DNA of 64,000 nt from Acidobacteriota bacterium. Its GTDB lineage: Bacteria > Acidobacteriota > Terriglobia > UBA7540. Below the pieces are notes generated by a model. That model worked only from the letters and a program-made list of their open reading frames with translations, was not told where the DNA came from and did no database searches. Shown one piece after another: positions 1 through 7,522 of this stretch. Made by a program: the position numbers and the translations under genes. Positions within the stretch are counted from its first letter, which is position 1. Each line of letters starts with the position of its first letter. The DNA lies in the NCBI GenBank assembly GCA_021787735.1, contig JAJYLL010000013.1:1-64000 (forward strand), written 5' to 3'.

Positions 1-126
1 TCCCACAACGCCAAGGCTCGTCGGCGACGGTCCTCGAGCAGATCGGCACTTCCCTTCAGTCGGGGCATACAGGTTCCCTCCTGAAGGACATGCTATTGCA
101 TTATTTATGCAGATGTCAATAGTGAC

Positions 127-1101
127 TTGGTCGAGGCCCTTGGCATAGACCCGGAATTATCAATAGCACAAAAGCTGGACGCCTTTGATGATTTTGGGGT
201 ACTGGATCTGCCAGACCCAAAGAACGGGGCTCTGCCAACGTATCGACAGTACCTGGATCGTAGCCCTGGTATGCTTCTCCAGGACATATGGGCTTATCAA
301 CCTCACACACGCGGCGTTCTCTACGGTACGGAGGAGGCAATCGATGAGGATGTTAGATGGCTCACAGCCCAAGGGGACGAAGAGCGTCTTGGGTACCCGA
401 CTCAGAAGCCAGTCGGCTTGCTGGAACGTGTTGTCCGCGCCTCCACAAAGGAAACCGATCTAGTGCTAGATCCTTTCTGCGGCTGTGGAACAACCATCCA
501 CGCCGCGCAGAGGCTCAAACGTCAGTGGATAGGTATAGACATTACCCACCTTGCAATTTCTCTCATTGAGAAGCGGCTAAAAGACGCCTTCCCGACATCC
601 GTTTTTGAGGTGCACGGCACTCCGAAAGACCTTGAGGGCGCGCGTGCGCTTGCGGCCCTTGACAAGTATCAATTCCAATGGTGGGCGGTGTCGCTTGTTG
701 ACGCCGTGCCATACGGCGGCAAAAAGAAGGGAGCAGACCAGGGGATTGACGGCTATATCTACTTTAAACCCGACGGGAAGTCCACTGAGAAGGCCATAGT
801 CTCTGTCAAGGGAGGGGAGCACGTCAACGTCATTATGGTCCGCGAACTCGCTCAGGTCGTTGGTAATGAGAAGGCCAAGATAGGCGTATTTATATCCCTT
901 GCTGACCCGACGAAGCCGATGCAAACCGAGGCCGTCAAAGCTGGATTCTATGAAACCCATTATGGCAAGTACCCTAAGATTCAGCTTCTCACGATAGAGC
1001 AACTGTTCGCTGGCAAGAAACCTGAAATCCCGCTGATCGACCCGTCAGCTTTCAAAAAAGCTGCGGCGGAACACGACACCGAGCAGCACAAGCTCTTTTG
1101 A
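127..1101 (+). CDS. 5'-truncated DNA methyltransferase fused to Mrr-like endonuclease domain
   Basis: The product resembles the C-terminal half of a beta-class N4/N6 DNA methyltransferase followed by a restriction-endonuclease-like domain. Seen: YPTQKP (90-95), the S-adenosylmethionine motif DPFCGCGT (115-122) and a GIDITHLA segment near 137. A GxDG element follows (D208), with VSVKGG at 225-230 (K228), a D...SxK variant of the endonuclease core. The catalytic DPPY motif, which precedes the SAM motif in this class, is missing. Upstream the same frame is closed by TGA at 82-84, and no other upstream frame looks like the missing half. The TTG at 127 is simply the first start-like codon and has no good ribosome site. 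I infer a remnant or 5'-broken gene; loss of part of the gene before the window start cannot be excluded. Confidence 0.7.
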   Translation: MVEALGIDPELSIAQKLDAFDDFGVLDLPDPKNGALPTYRQYLDRSPGMLLQDIWAYQPHTRGVLYGTEEAIDEDVRWLTAQGDEERLGYPTQKPVGLLERVVRASTKETDLVLDPFCGCGTTIHAAQRLKRQWIGIDITHLAISLIEKRLKDAFPTSVFEVHGTPKDLEGARALAALDKYQFQWWAVSLVDAVPYGGKKKGADQGIDGYIYFKPDGKSTEKAIVSVKGGEHVNVIMVRELAQVVGNEKAKIGVFISLADPTKPMQTEAVKAGFYETHYGKYPKIQLLTIEQLFAGKKPEIPLIDPSAFKKAAAEHDTEQHKLF

Positions 1102-1344
1102 CCATCCCTTGCGCGGGTGGCCCATATGTTCCGAAGTATGGAATGTGTATGCGTCACTTCGGCACTCGAACAACGTCTGCGTAATTTGTGCGATAAGACT
1201 GCAGGCCGTGTTCCAGTACTGCCTTTTCCTTGCGGGCCGAACCTCCTGAGCGCACGCTTGCCAGAACGCGGCATGCTGAGACGGCCGCGGCGTTAATCCC
1301 GAAGGCACTGTACCTTCGGCCAGTATAAGATCAGGAGAGTCCTC

Positions 1345-1372
1345 TTGACATGCGACACCAGTGGTATATACT
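1345..1372 (+). promoter_or_regulatory. Near-consensus sigma70 promoter with overlapping dyad
   Basis: TTGACA (1345-1350), a 16-base spacer and TATACT (1367-1372) form one of the best promoter matches in the window. A 7-bp inverted repeat, CGACACC at 1353-1359 and GGTGTCG at 1376-1382, sits across the spacer, -10 box and predicted start, where a repressor would bind. No convincing plus-strand gene follows before 2099, so the transcript may be non-coding. Confidence 0.6.
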
Positions 1373-1519
1373 CAGGGTGTCGTGAGAGCTGAAAGGCACG
1401 AACTGAGACGCGGAGGTTCGCTCGGTTTTCCTGCCGGGGTTGTGGATGGAGCGTTTTGGCCTGTAGGTAACCAACGAAGGTGAAACAATCTGGAGCGGGT
1501 GGCCGTGCGATGAGCTACG

Positions 1520-1657
1520 CTACTTATTCCTGCGGACCCAAATCGGCCAGGATTTGCGTCCGTACCACTTAGCGTATACTCGACGTCCGTCCTTGGTCGT
1601 GTAATACGGCCTGTAAATCAGGACGTAGTCTTCCTCAGACGTAGGCAATTTGCCCAT
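1520..1657 (-). CDS. Small basic aromatic protein, 45 aa, unknown
   Basis: A short ORF of 45 codons starts MGKLPTSEEDYVLIYRPYY and ends KSWPIWVRRNK. It is rich in Tyr, Trp, Lys and Arg and has no Cys and no membrane segment. GGAGG (1666-1670 on the complement) lies 8 bases before the chosen ATG at 1657. A second ATG two codons upstream (1663) is too close to that site. The amino-acid mix and ribosome site look like a real gene; I recognise no family. It lies between the arms of an inverted repeat and opposite a strong promoter. It could be a nucleic-acid-binding peptide or an accidental frame. Confidence 0.45.
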   Translation of the reverse strand: MGKLPTSEEDYVLIYRPYYTTKDGRRVYAKWYGRKSWPIWVRRNK

Positions 1658-1771
1658 GGCCATCGCCTCCCTTCCCGCCGGTGGTCCGGCGCGCTGTTCA
1701 CCGGCTTCGGCTTAAAGGGTTAAGGCAGCGGCCACCCGCAAACCTTTGGAACCTAAGCACATACCAACTTC

Positions 1772-1803
1772 GAAAATGCAGCCCTTCGCCGGGCTGCATT
1801 TTC
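1772..1803 (+). terminator. Perfect 13-bp hairpin, terminator-like
   Basis: GAAAATGCAGCCC and its exact complement flank a 6-base loop. The A-rich and T-rich stem ends give T-runs on either strand. It could end the transcript from 1345 or, read the other way, a minus-strand transcript; the U-tract beyond the stem is weak. Confidence 0.6.
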
Positions 1804-2098
1804 ATTTCTAATTGGAACATAAAGTGCTACTGAAGTCAATAACGACAAACCATAGTATTTTCAATTAGTTGTACAATCCTATCTAAAGTACACAGTTGTT
1901 CTTGAACTCTGCGGCTTTTAATTTTGAAGAAACGAACCGCAGAGTAATGCGCTCAGCGCATAATTCTGCGCTACTGGCTACAAGTGACCCCTCACCTGCC
2001 GTCGTACCTCCGGCACCCTCTCCCCACGGTAGAGGGAAAAGAGAGCGGGTAGCCTCGGTCAGTGGTCTTCAGACGTGAGGAATTTGGGGAAAGGTGAT
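1804..2098. other. Intergenic DNA with a C-rich repeat-like stretch
   Basis: An A+T-rich stretch (1804-1930) is followed by a segment at about 1990-2045 with CACCCTCTCCCCACGGTAGA and a run of GAGGGAAAAG. This resembles widely dispersed intergenic repeats of the type CCCTCTCCC...GGGAGAGGG. No gene seen. Confidence 0.3.
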
Positions 2099-3073
2099 AT
2101 GCAAATTTTGAACAGGGCAATGATCTTTGCTGCCTGTGTTGTGCTTGCGTGCAGCGCCGCGAGGGCAGGGACGCGCGTCTGGCAGCCATCGCCAGGCCAT
2201 ACTCAAGTGCCGATCTGGCCGGGTGCGGTGCCTGATGCCCAGCCTGTTCCGGGGCCGGAATATGCGGAGACGTCGAAGGGGCTGATTGGCGGCAAGCCGG
2301 TTGTGAGTGTGCATAACGTGTCGCAGCCGACCATGACGGTCTATCGGCCAACCGTGAAAAACACGGGCGTGGCGGTGGTTGTCTTTCCCGGCGGCGGGTT
2401 TGAGATATTGGCCATGGACCTGGAAGGCACCGAGGTTTGCGATTGGCTGACGTCCAATGGGATCACGTGTGTGCTGCTGAAATATCGCGTGCCGAGCCTG
2501 CCTTATGACTGGCACTGCAAGTGCCGGCCTGACGGTTTGGCGCAGTCCACACTGCCGCTCGAAGATGCGCAGCGGACGATGGGGCTGGTGCGCTTGCACG
2601 CCGCCGAGTGGGGGATTGATCCGCACAAGATTGGGGTCCTTGGGTTTTCGGCAGGCGGATTTCTGATGGCGGAGATCAGCACAAAATTCCAGCGCCGTCT
2701 GTACGCGCCTGTCGATGCGGCCGACAAGCTAAGCTGCCGTCCGGATTTTGCCGTGGGCGTCTATCCGGGGCATCTGTGGGCCGGCGGTGAGGCCTGGAAA
2801 CTTAATCCGAATCTCCGGGTCACTCGCGAGACGCCGCCAACTTTTTTGGTGCAGGCGGAGGATGACAACGTGGATGGCGTAAACCAGTCGGTGGCGTACT
2901 ACATCCAGCTGGAGAATGCCGGCGTTCCCGTGGAAATGCATCTGTATACGCAGGGCGGACATGCGTTCGGGCTGCGGCCCACAAAGCTTCCCATTACACA
3001 ATGGCCCCGCTTGGTGGAAACATGGCTCAAAACAATCGGGATGCTTCCACCGCAGGCCTCTCAAACTGACTGA
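2099..3073 (+). CDS. Secreted alpha/beta-hydrolase esterase (acetyl esterase-like)
   Basis: The predicted 324-aa hydrolase starts with a signal peptide of about 23 residues (MQILNRAM..., ending SAARA). The alpha/beta-hydrolase layout is clear: oxyanion loop PGGGF (97-101), nucleophile elbow GFSAGG (Ser184), acid in AEDDN (Asp255 or 256), and His288 in QGGHAFG. Enzymes of this type remove acetyl or other acyl groups from plant polysaccharides, but the substrate cannot be read from sequence. I chose the ATG at 2099, preceded by GGGGAAAGGTGAT, rather than an in-frame GTG at 2075, because it places the signal peptide at the N terminus. The gene stands alone; a 7-bp GC-rich stem-loop follows at 3154-3172. 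Confidence 0.85.
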   Translation: MQILNRAMIFAACVVLACSAARAGTRVWQPSPGHTQVPIWPGAVPDAQPVPGPEYAETSKGLIGGKPVVSVHNVSQPTMTVYRPTVKNTGVAVVVFPGGGFEILAMDLEGTEVCDWLTSNGITCVLLKYRVPSLPYDWHCKCRPDGLAQSTLPLEDAQRTMGLVRLHAAEWGIDPHKIGVLGFSAGGFLMAEISTKFQRRLYAPVDAADKLSCRPDFAVGVYPGHLWAGGEAWKLNPNLRVTRETPPTFLVQAEDDNVDGVNQSVAYYIQLENAGVPVEMHLYTQGGHAFGLRPTKLPITQWPRLVETWLKTIGMLPPQASQTD

Positions 3074-3493
3074 AAAACTCAATGACGAAGGGCGGCGGGT
3101 CGCGCATACGTACTGTGGTTTGAAATGTATGCGCCAGGCCGGTAATGTAAGATGCCGCCATGCCGTGGCGGCTTGGCCGGGTCTATCTCGCCAGACTGTA
3201 GCGCTTGCCACCTGTTCAATAAAGCGCCCTGAAGGCGGCCACGCCTGCGAGTAGGCCGTGTTTAGTAGGCTAGATTCAAGCCTCGCCAATTCCCAAATGG
3301 GACGTATGGGATTTTCGCTCCACAAAAATTCAATTTCATAAGTTATTGATAATAAATAGCTTGATAAATTATTAAGGTGCTGAAAATTTCGCTCTGATGC
3401 AAATTGTGTTTCATTGATGAACAGCGGGTAAAAATTACAGAAAGCCCGTTCATCGGTTCGTCAGGTAAGCTGCTGGCGCCGGGCCGGGCTGCC
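3074..3493. other. Intergenic region between convergent genes
   Basis: A stem-loop with perfect 7-bp arms, GCCGCCA/TGGCGGC, lies at 3154-3172, 80 bases after the esterase stop, without a T-run. About 3300-3440 is A+T-rich. No gene or recognised RNA seen. Confidence 0.4.
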
Positions 3494-4201
3494 TCAGGGG
3501 ATGTTGGAAGGCGGGTAGTCCTCTTCACCTCTAAAGATATAGATCCCGCCCATGTGAACCTTGAGCTGGATGTTCTGGGTCCCGTAGGGATTCCAGAAAA
3601 GCACTTTCTTGCTGAATCCTGCGTCGTTCTCTCCGTGCAGGTTGCTCTGGACGTTTCCCAGCCACGTCTTGGCTCGCACCGATCTCAGGCGATCGGGCGA
3701 AGGGATATCAATCTCAACCTGCCCGTAGTTGACCATTAGCTTTTCCTGACCTACAACGCCCTGGACCCTGACATCGCCGTCGACGCATTTCAGGACGAGG
3801 TTGGCGTCATAGGGCATGTGGATGTGGAAGTTGACGGACAACCTGGACTCTGCCCTAAAGGGTCGCCACGGCCTGCGCGACGGATAGAGAGTGCGAAGCC
3901 TGATCATTTCATCCTGTCCGTTCAGCAGGATTTGGACGCGCTTGTATTGGTCTTCGGCCGCCTCTTTTGACTTGGCCTCCACCACTTTTTCTGCCTCAAT
4001 CTCAACGTGCGGATCGTCCCAGCCTGTAATGTAAATGTCACCCGTGCGCGTTTCCATGGTGAGAGTGCCGCCGGTAAACAGGCGTACGCGGTAGTGGAAA
4101 GTTCGGCTGAATTCATCGGCGTGCAGAGGGAACGTGAAGAAAAGCATGCAGCAAAAGCCGGCGAGGAGCAGTCGCAATGTTTTTTGGCCGGATTTGCGCA
4201 T
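3494..4201 (-). CDS. Secreted DUF4097-like beta-repeat protein
   Basis: The 235-aa product has a signal peptide (MRKSGQKTLRLLLAGFCCML..., cut near HADE) followed by a beta-rich body. The pattern of GTLTMETRTGDIYITGW, then repeated short strands such as VDGDVRVQGVVG and MVNYGQVEIDIP, is that of DUF4097 putative adhesins, which form a beta-helix-like fold. No catalytic motif is visible. The ATG at 4201 has GAGG 11 bases upstream; an in-frame TTG at 4228 would bury the signal peptide. It follows the TPR gene at 4242-5192 closely, so the two are probably co-transcribed and act in the periplasm or outer envelope. Function unknown. Confidence 0.65.
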   Translation of the reverse strand: MRKSGQKTLRLLLAGFCCMLFFTFPLHADEFSRTFHYRVRLFTGGTLTMETRTGDIYITGWDDPHVEIEAEKVVEAKSKEAAEDQYKRVQILLNGQDEMIRLRTLYPSRRPWRPFRAESRLSVNFHIHMPYDANLVLKCVDGDVRVQGVVGQEKLMVNYGQVEIDIPSPDRLRSVRAKTWLGNVQSNLHGENDAGFSKKVLFWNPYGTQNIQLKVHMGGIYIFRGEEDYPPSNIP

Positions 4202-4241
4202 CAGTTTTGTTGCCTCGATGGCCGTCAATGCCAGGACACTA

Positions 4242-5192
4242 TTATTGATGTGAAGGGGCCTGAGACTCTTCCGCCTGTTTTGCCTGGTTCTTCAGCGTCT
4301 CAATCACCAGTTCTTCCCTGTTGGCTTCCAATGTTTTGCCCAGCTTGTTATATACGCCGGCCAGCATCGAATGGGCCTCAATATCCTCGGGAGCAAGGTT
4401 GATGACCATTTCGAGCTCAGACTTGGCTTTGGGCAACTGGTTCAGGATCAGATACACGCGGGCCAGCCCGAAATACGCTTCGTAGGCCAGCGGATTGATC
4501 TTGGTCGCACGGTGAAAGAGCGCTTCAGCCGCGCCAAATTGTTTCACAGCAATTTCGGAGTACCCGGCGCTGACGTAGACGCCATAAAAGTCCGGGTTAA
4601 CTCCCAGTTCGGCTTTGTATTCGTCGAGAGCAGCCATATTGTTTCCCTGGCGGGCATAGATCTTTCCCATGTTGTAGTGGGCGAGCGGCAGATCAGGTGA
4701 AATGGCGAGAGCCTTTTTCAGTTCCGCGATGGCAAGCGGAATGTTGTTCTGCTTGCTGAGGGCGATCCCCAGCATCAGGTGAGCCTTGGCGTTCTGCGGA
4801 GTTGCGCCGAGAAAGGTCTTGAGCATCTCTGTCGCCTTGGTATAATCCTCGGCCTGCATGTCGAGTAAAGCGAGGTCATAGTAGTTCTGGAGGATTGTGG
4901 GGTCCAGCCGGATTGCCTTACGGAAACTCTTGCGCGCCTCGTCCTGCAACCCGTTTTGGGATTCCGCTGCTGCCAACAAGTGCATCAGGACGGCGGAATT
5001 CGGGAACTCCTCGACTGCCTGGCGGGCGTCGGCCAGCGCAGATCTGTAATTTCCCGTTGAGAGTTTCCATCCGATCTCGTGGATCAGGCTGGACTGGGAG
5101 TCCTGCGCGTATGCCCGCCGCGCCGAACCTGATACGCAGAAAGCAATAGCAAGCGCACATGCTGTGGCCAGGCGCCTTTGCCGGTCAGCCAT
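4242..5192 (-). CDS. Exported tetratricopeptide-repeat protein
   Basis: The predicted 316-aa protein has a signal peptide (MADRQRRLATACALAIAFC..., ending near ARRAYA) and then about seven tandem TPR units. Typical TPR spacing is visible in AVLMHLLAAAESQNGLQDEA, LGATPQNAKAHLMLGIALSK and INPLAYEAYFGLARVYLILN. TPR arrays are protein-protein scaffolds; no enzyme domain is fused. The ATG at 5192 is preceded by AGAGAGGGAAAT. An earlier in-frame ATG at 5210 overlaps a possible -10 box and lacks a ribosome site. It is first of a two-gene minus-strand unit with the DUF4097-like gene. Confidence 0.75.
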   Translation of the reverse strand: MADRQRRLATACALAIAFCVSGSARRAYAQDSQSSLIHEIGWKLSTGNYRSALADARQAVEEFPNSAVLMHLLAAAESQNGLQDEARKSFRKAIRLDPTILQNYYDLALLDMQAEDYTKATEMLKTFLGATPQNAKAHLMLGIALSKQNNIPLAIAELKKALAISPDLPLAHYNMGKIYARQGNNMAALDEYKAELGVNPDFYGVYVSAGYSEIAVKQFGAAEALFHRATKINPLAYEAYFGLARVYLILNQLPKAKSELEMVINLAPEDIEAHSMLAGVYNKLGKTLEANREELVIETLKNQAKQAEESQAPSHQ

Positions 5193-5208
5193 ATTTCCCT
5201 CTCTGGGC

Positions 5209-5238
5209 ATGTTAGGCAGGGTTTTGCGGCCAAGTCAA
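5209..5238 (-). promoter_or_regulatory. Possible promoter for the TPR gene
   Basis: On the minus strand TTGACT (5238-5233), an 18-base spacer and TAACAT (5214-5209) precede the TPR start at 5192. The leader would be about 10 bases, just enough for the ribosome site. The -10 match is modest (4 of 6). Confidence 0.35.
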
Positions 5239-5671
5239 ACACCATCGAAATCGGGCCACCTCCCCAATTTGGCATCGAGGTTAGTCGAGGCCACCCTGTA
5301 GCGTTGCAGGCCCGGCGGAACGGCCTTTGCGGCTGAATCAGCAAGCGAACTGAAATTCGCGTGTGAGAAGAAGCAACCGATGGTAGGATGGACGTTTCAT
5401 AAAGGCGGTGCATTGTTGCGGCCGGCAGATTCCGGCGGCGCAGTTTTCATCGCTTCCCGAAAGGATTCACACGGCGTGTTTCCATCCGTTATAATCTATC
5501 GCTTTGGTATTCAGGGGTATTGCACTCTTGGCCGGCATGCCGCTAGCGAATTGCGGTGCGGCCGGTGAACATTCGTACCACCGAACAGTACACAACTTGT
5601 CCATGCGGCAGGGGAAGGCGTCCTGAATCTGTAGCCCCTGCGGCAGCCAGACACTAAAGGAAGAGGCTCAC
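5239..5671. other. Divergent intergenic region before the sugar transporter
   Basis: It contains the transporter promoter (5466-5495). It also has a leader stem-loop with 7-bp arms GCAGGGG/CCCCTGC at about 5612-5642, close to the transporter start. No coding frame looks real. Confidence 0.4.
5466..5495 (+). promoter_or_regulatory. Sigma70 promoter of the sugar transporter
   Basis: TTCACA (5466-5471), an 18-base spacer and the consensus TATAAT (5490-5495). The predicted start near 5502 leaves a leader of about 170 bases before the transporter ATG. Confidence 0.5.
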
Positions 5672-7450
5672 ATGCAAACAATCAAATTTAAACCCGCTAC
5701 CTACAACCGTTTCCTGAAATTCGTGGCGGGCCTCGGCGGGTTGCTGTACGGCATTGACGTGGGCATCATTGCCGCGGCTTTGCCATACTTGGAGGCTACC
5801 TCGGGACTGACGGCAGGCCAGATTTCCTTTGTCGTGGCGGCCGTGCTGCTGGGTACCGTGATCTCGACATTGTTCGCGGGCGTGCTGGCTGACGGTATGG
5901 GCCGCAAGCGTCTGATGATTCTAAGTGGCGCCCTGTTTGCCGCCAGCATTCCTGTCATCGCGCTCTCCCACAGCTACAACTTGCTGATCATTGGCCGGTT
6001 GTGCCAGGGCATCAGTGCTGGTCTGATCGGTGTGGTGGTTCCTCTTTATCTTGCCGAGTGCTTGGCACCAGAAGACCGCGGGCAGGGCACTGCCATGTTC
6101 CAATGGCTGCTGACCATCGGCATCGTTGCAGCGGCCAGTATCGGCATGTACTTCAGCTTCCGCGTGGATGAGGTCGCCAAGCTGGGCAATCCGCAGATGC
6201 TGTTCGCTTATAAAGACTATGCATGGCGCAGCATCTTCTGGGTCTCGTTGCCCCCGGGACTGATCTTTGTGCTTGGTGGATTTCTGGTGGCGGACTCCCC
6301 GCGCTGGCTATTCCAACGCGGACGGAAGGATCAAGCGCTGGAAGCTCTGCTGCACTCACGTACCCCGGAAAATGCTCGGCTTGAACTTGAGGAGATGGAA
6401 AACAATCTGGCCGCGGAACAAGCTAAGGCCGCCGGTCGGCGCATTGCCGAGAGCCTTTTCCAGCGTAAGTACATCATTCCTTTTATTCTTGCCTGTGTGA
6501 TTCTGGCTCTGAACCAGACCACCGGTATCAATTCGATCATCGGGTACAACACGGCTATCCTGATCCAAAGCGGCTTGTCGGACGTGGCGGCGCACTGGGG
6601 GTATATCCTTTTCACCGTGGTGCAGGCACTGGCCACTGTGATCGGCATGGTGCTTGTGGATCGCAAAGGCCGAAAATTTCTGCTTTCACTGGGCACGGCC
6701 GGAATCATCGTAGCCCTGTGTTCATCGGCTTTCCTGTTCCACCGTGCTGAAAAGCGCCGCGTTGATGTCAGCCATGTAGTCCAGGCGGCCGTGAACGGAC
6801 AAACAGATTTCCAGGTGCATTACACGCCGGAATTGCAGAAGAAATGGCTGAGCGAAGCCGGAGACACCAGCCTGGCTGGTGAGCCCACCACTCTGACCAT
6901 TATCTATGCTTATGGGGATTTCAGCGCCGTGACGCCGGCTATGGTTTCAAACCAACCGCTTTCCACTCCCGTCAAAATCACCCGGGCGGATACTGTTCCG
7001 GGCAACAAGGTCGTAGCCTTCTTCTCCGATCCTTTTGGCAATCTTGACCAGGCAAAGACGGCCCCGTTGCGCATTGAGCACGCGCTGATCACGCCATTGC
7101 CCGGCCGGACCAATGGCTGGCTGGTGGCTTTGACGCTGTTCATGTTTGTCACGTTTTACGCGCTGGGGCCCGGCATCTGCGTCTGGCTGGCGCTGTCGGA
7201 GTTGATGCCCACCCGCATTCGTTCGAACGGCATGAGCATCGCGTTGGTCATCAACGAAGCCGTGGCCACGTTCCTGGCGGCCATCTTCCTGCCCGCAGTG
7301 GGGCGCTACGGATACACAACGATGTTTCTGCTCTTCGCGGGTTGTACCGTCTTCTACTTTATTACTGTGGCTTTCTTCCTGCCGGAGACCAAGGGGAAGA
7401 CGCTGGAAGAGATTGAAGCTCACTTCTCCAGTACGCACGCAAAAGCCTGA
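5672..7450 (+). CDS. Sugar:proton symporter, MFS sugar-porter family, with large loop insertion
   Basis: The 592-aa inner-membrane transporter has twelve predicted membrane segments. Sugar-porter signatures are present: GGLLYGIDVGIIAAALPYL in TM1, the loop DGMGRKRLMILSG, PLYLAECLAPEDRGQG after TM4, NQTTGINSIIGYN in TM7, DRKGRKF before TM9 and PETKGKTLEEIE at the C terminus. Between TM9 and TM10 (about 360-478) there is a hydrophilic insertion of roughly 115 residues with beta-strand-like sequence; ordinary members have a short loop there and are about 450-480 aa long. By topology the insertion should face the periplasm. The ATG has GGAAGAGG upstream. It stands alone behind its own promoter. 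Substrate not deducible; a monosaccharide such as xylose, arabinose or glucose is likely. Confidence 0.85.
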   Translation: MQTIKFKPATYNRFLKFVAGLGGLLYGIDVGIIAAALPYLEATSGLTAGQISFVVAAVLLGTVISTLFAGVLADGMGRKRLMILSGALFAASIPVIALSHSYNLLIIGRLCQGISAGLIGVVVPLYLAECLAPEDRGQGTAMFQWLLTIGIVAAASIGMYFSFRVDEVAKLGNPQMLFAYKDYAWRSIFWVSLPPGLIFVLGGFLVADSPRWLFQRGRKDQALEALLHSRTPENARLELEEMENNLAAEQAKAAGRRIAESLFQRKYIIPFILACVILALNQTTGINSIIGYNTAILIQSGLSDVAAHWGYILFTVVQALATVIGMVLVDRKGRKFLLSLGTAGIIVALCSSAFLFHRAEKRRVDVSHVVQAAVNGQTDFQVHYTPELQKKWLSEAGDTSLAGEPTTLTIIYAYGDFSAVTPAMVSNQPLSTPVKITRADTVPGNKVVAFFSDPFGNLDQAKTAPLRIEHALITPLPGRTNGWLVALTLFMFVTFYALGPGICVWLALSELMPTRIRSNGMSIALVINEAVATFLAAIFLPAVGRYGYTTMFLLFAGCTVFYFITVAFFLPETKGKTLEEIEAHFSSTHAKA

Positions 7451-7462
7451 GCCGGAACTCCT

Positions 7463-7492
7463 GCCGGGAGCCGCTGCTATGGGGCTCCCGGC
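7463..7492. terminator. Bidirectional hairpin between convergent genes
   Basis: A perfect 10-bp GC-rich stem, GCCGGGAGCC/GGCTCCCGGC, with a 10-base loop lies between the transporter stop (7450) and the FecR-protein stop (7523). No long T-run follows, but placement between convergent stops supports a terminator role. Confidence 0.6.
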
Positions 7493-7522
7493 TACATCCC
7501 TGACAGCAATGATTGTTATTAA

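Larger units (their letters stand above)
1379..1803 (+). ncRNA. Candidate structured non-coding RNA (unrecognised)
   Basis: This is inferred from signals only. A strong promoter points into the segment and a 13-bp hairpin closes it. An 11-bp perfect inverted repeat (1495-1505 with 1729-1739, GCGGGTGGCCG) would fold the middle into a large stem-loop. The plus strand has only very short frames; a GTG at 1382 opens 33 codons without a ribosome site. I recognise no RNA family. The opposite strand carries a 45-codon ORF between the repeat arms, so the RNA would be antisense to it. Confidence 0.3.

Noticed and set aside
1382-1483. 33-codon plus-strand ORF from GTG at 1382 just after the strong promoter
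   Set aside because: It would be nearly leaderless, has no ribosome site and no recognisable sequence; not convincing as a gene.
5600-5650. Possible cobalamin-type riboswitch before the sugar transporter
   Set aside because: A GGGGAAGGCG segment recalls part of the B12 element, but the B12 box and paired stems are missing; only a simple 7-bp hairpin remains.
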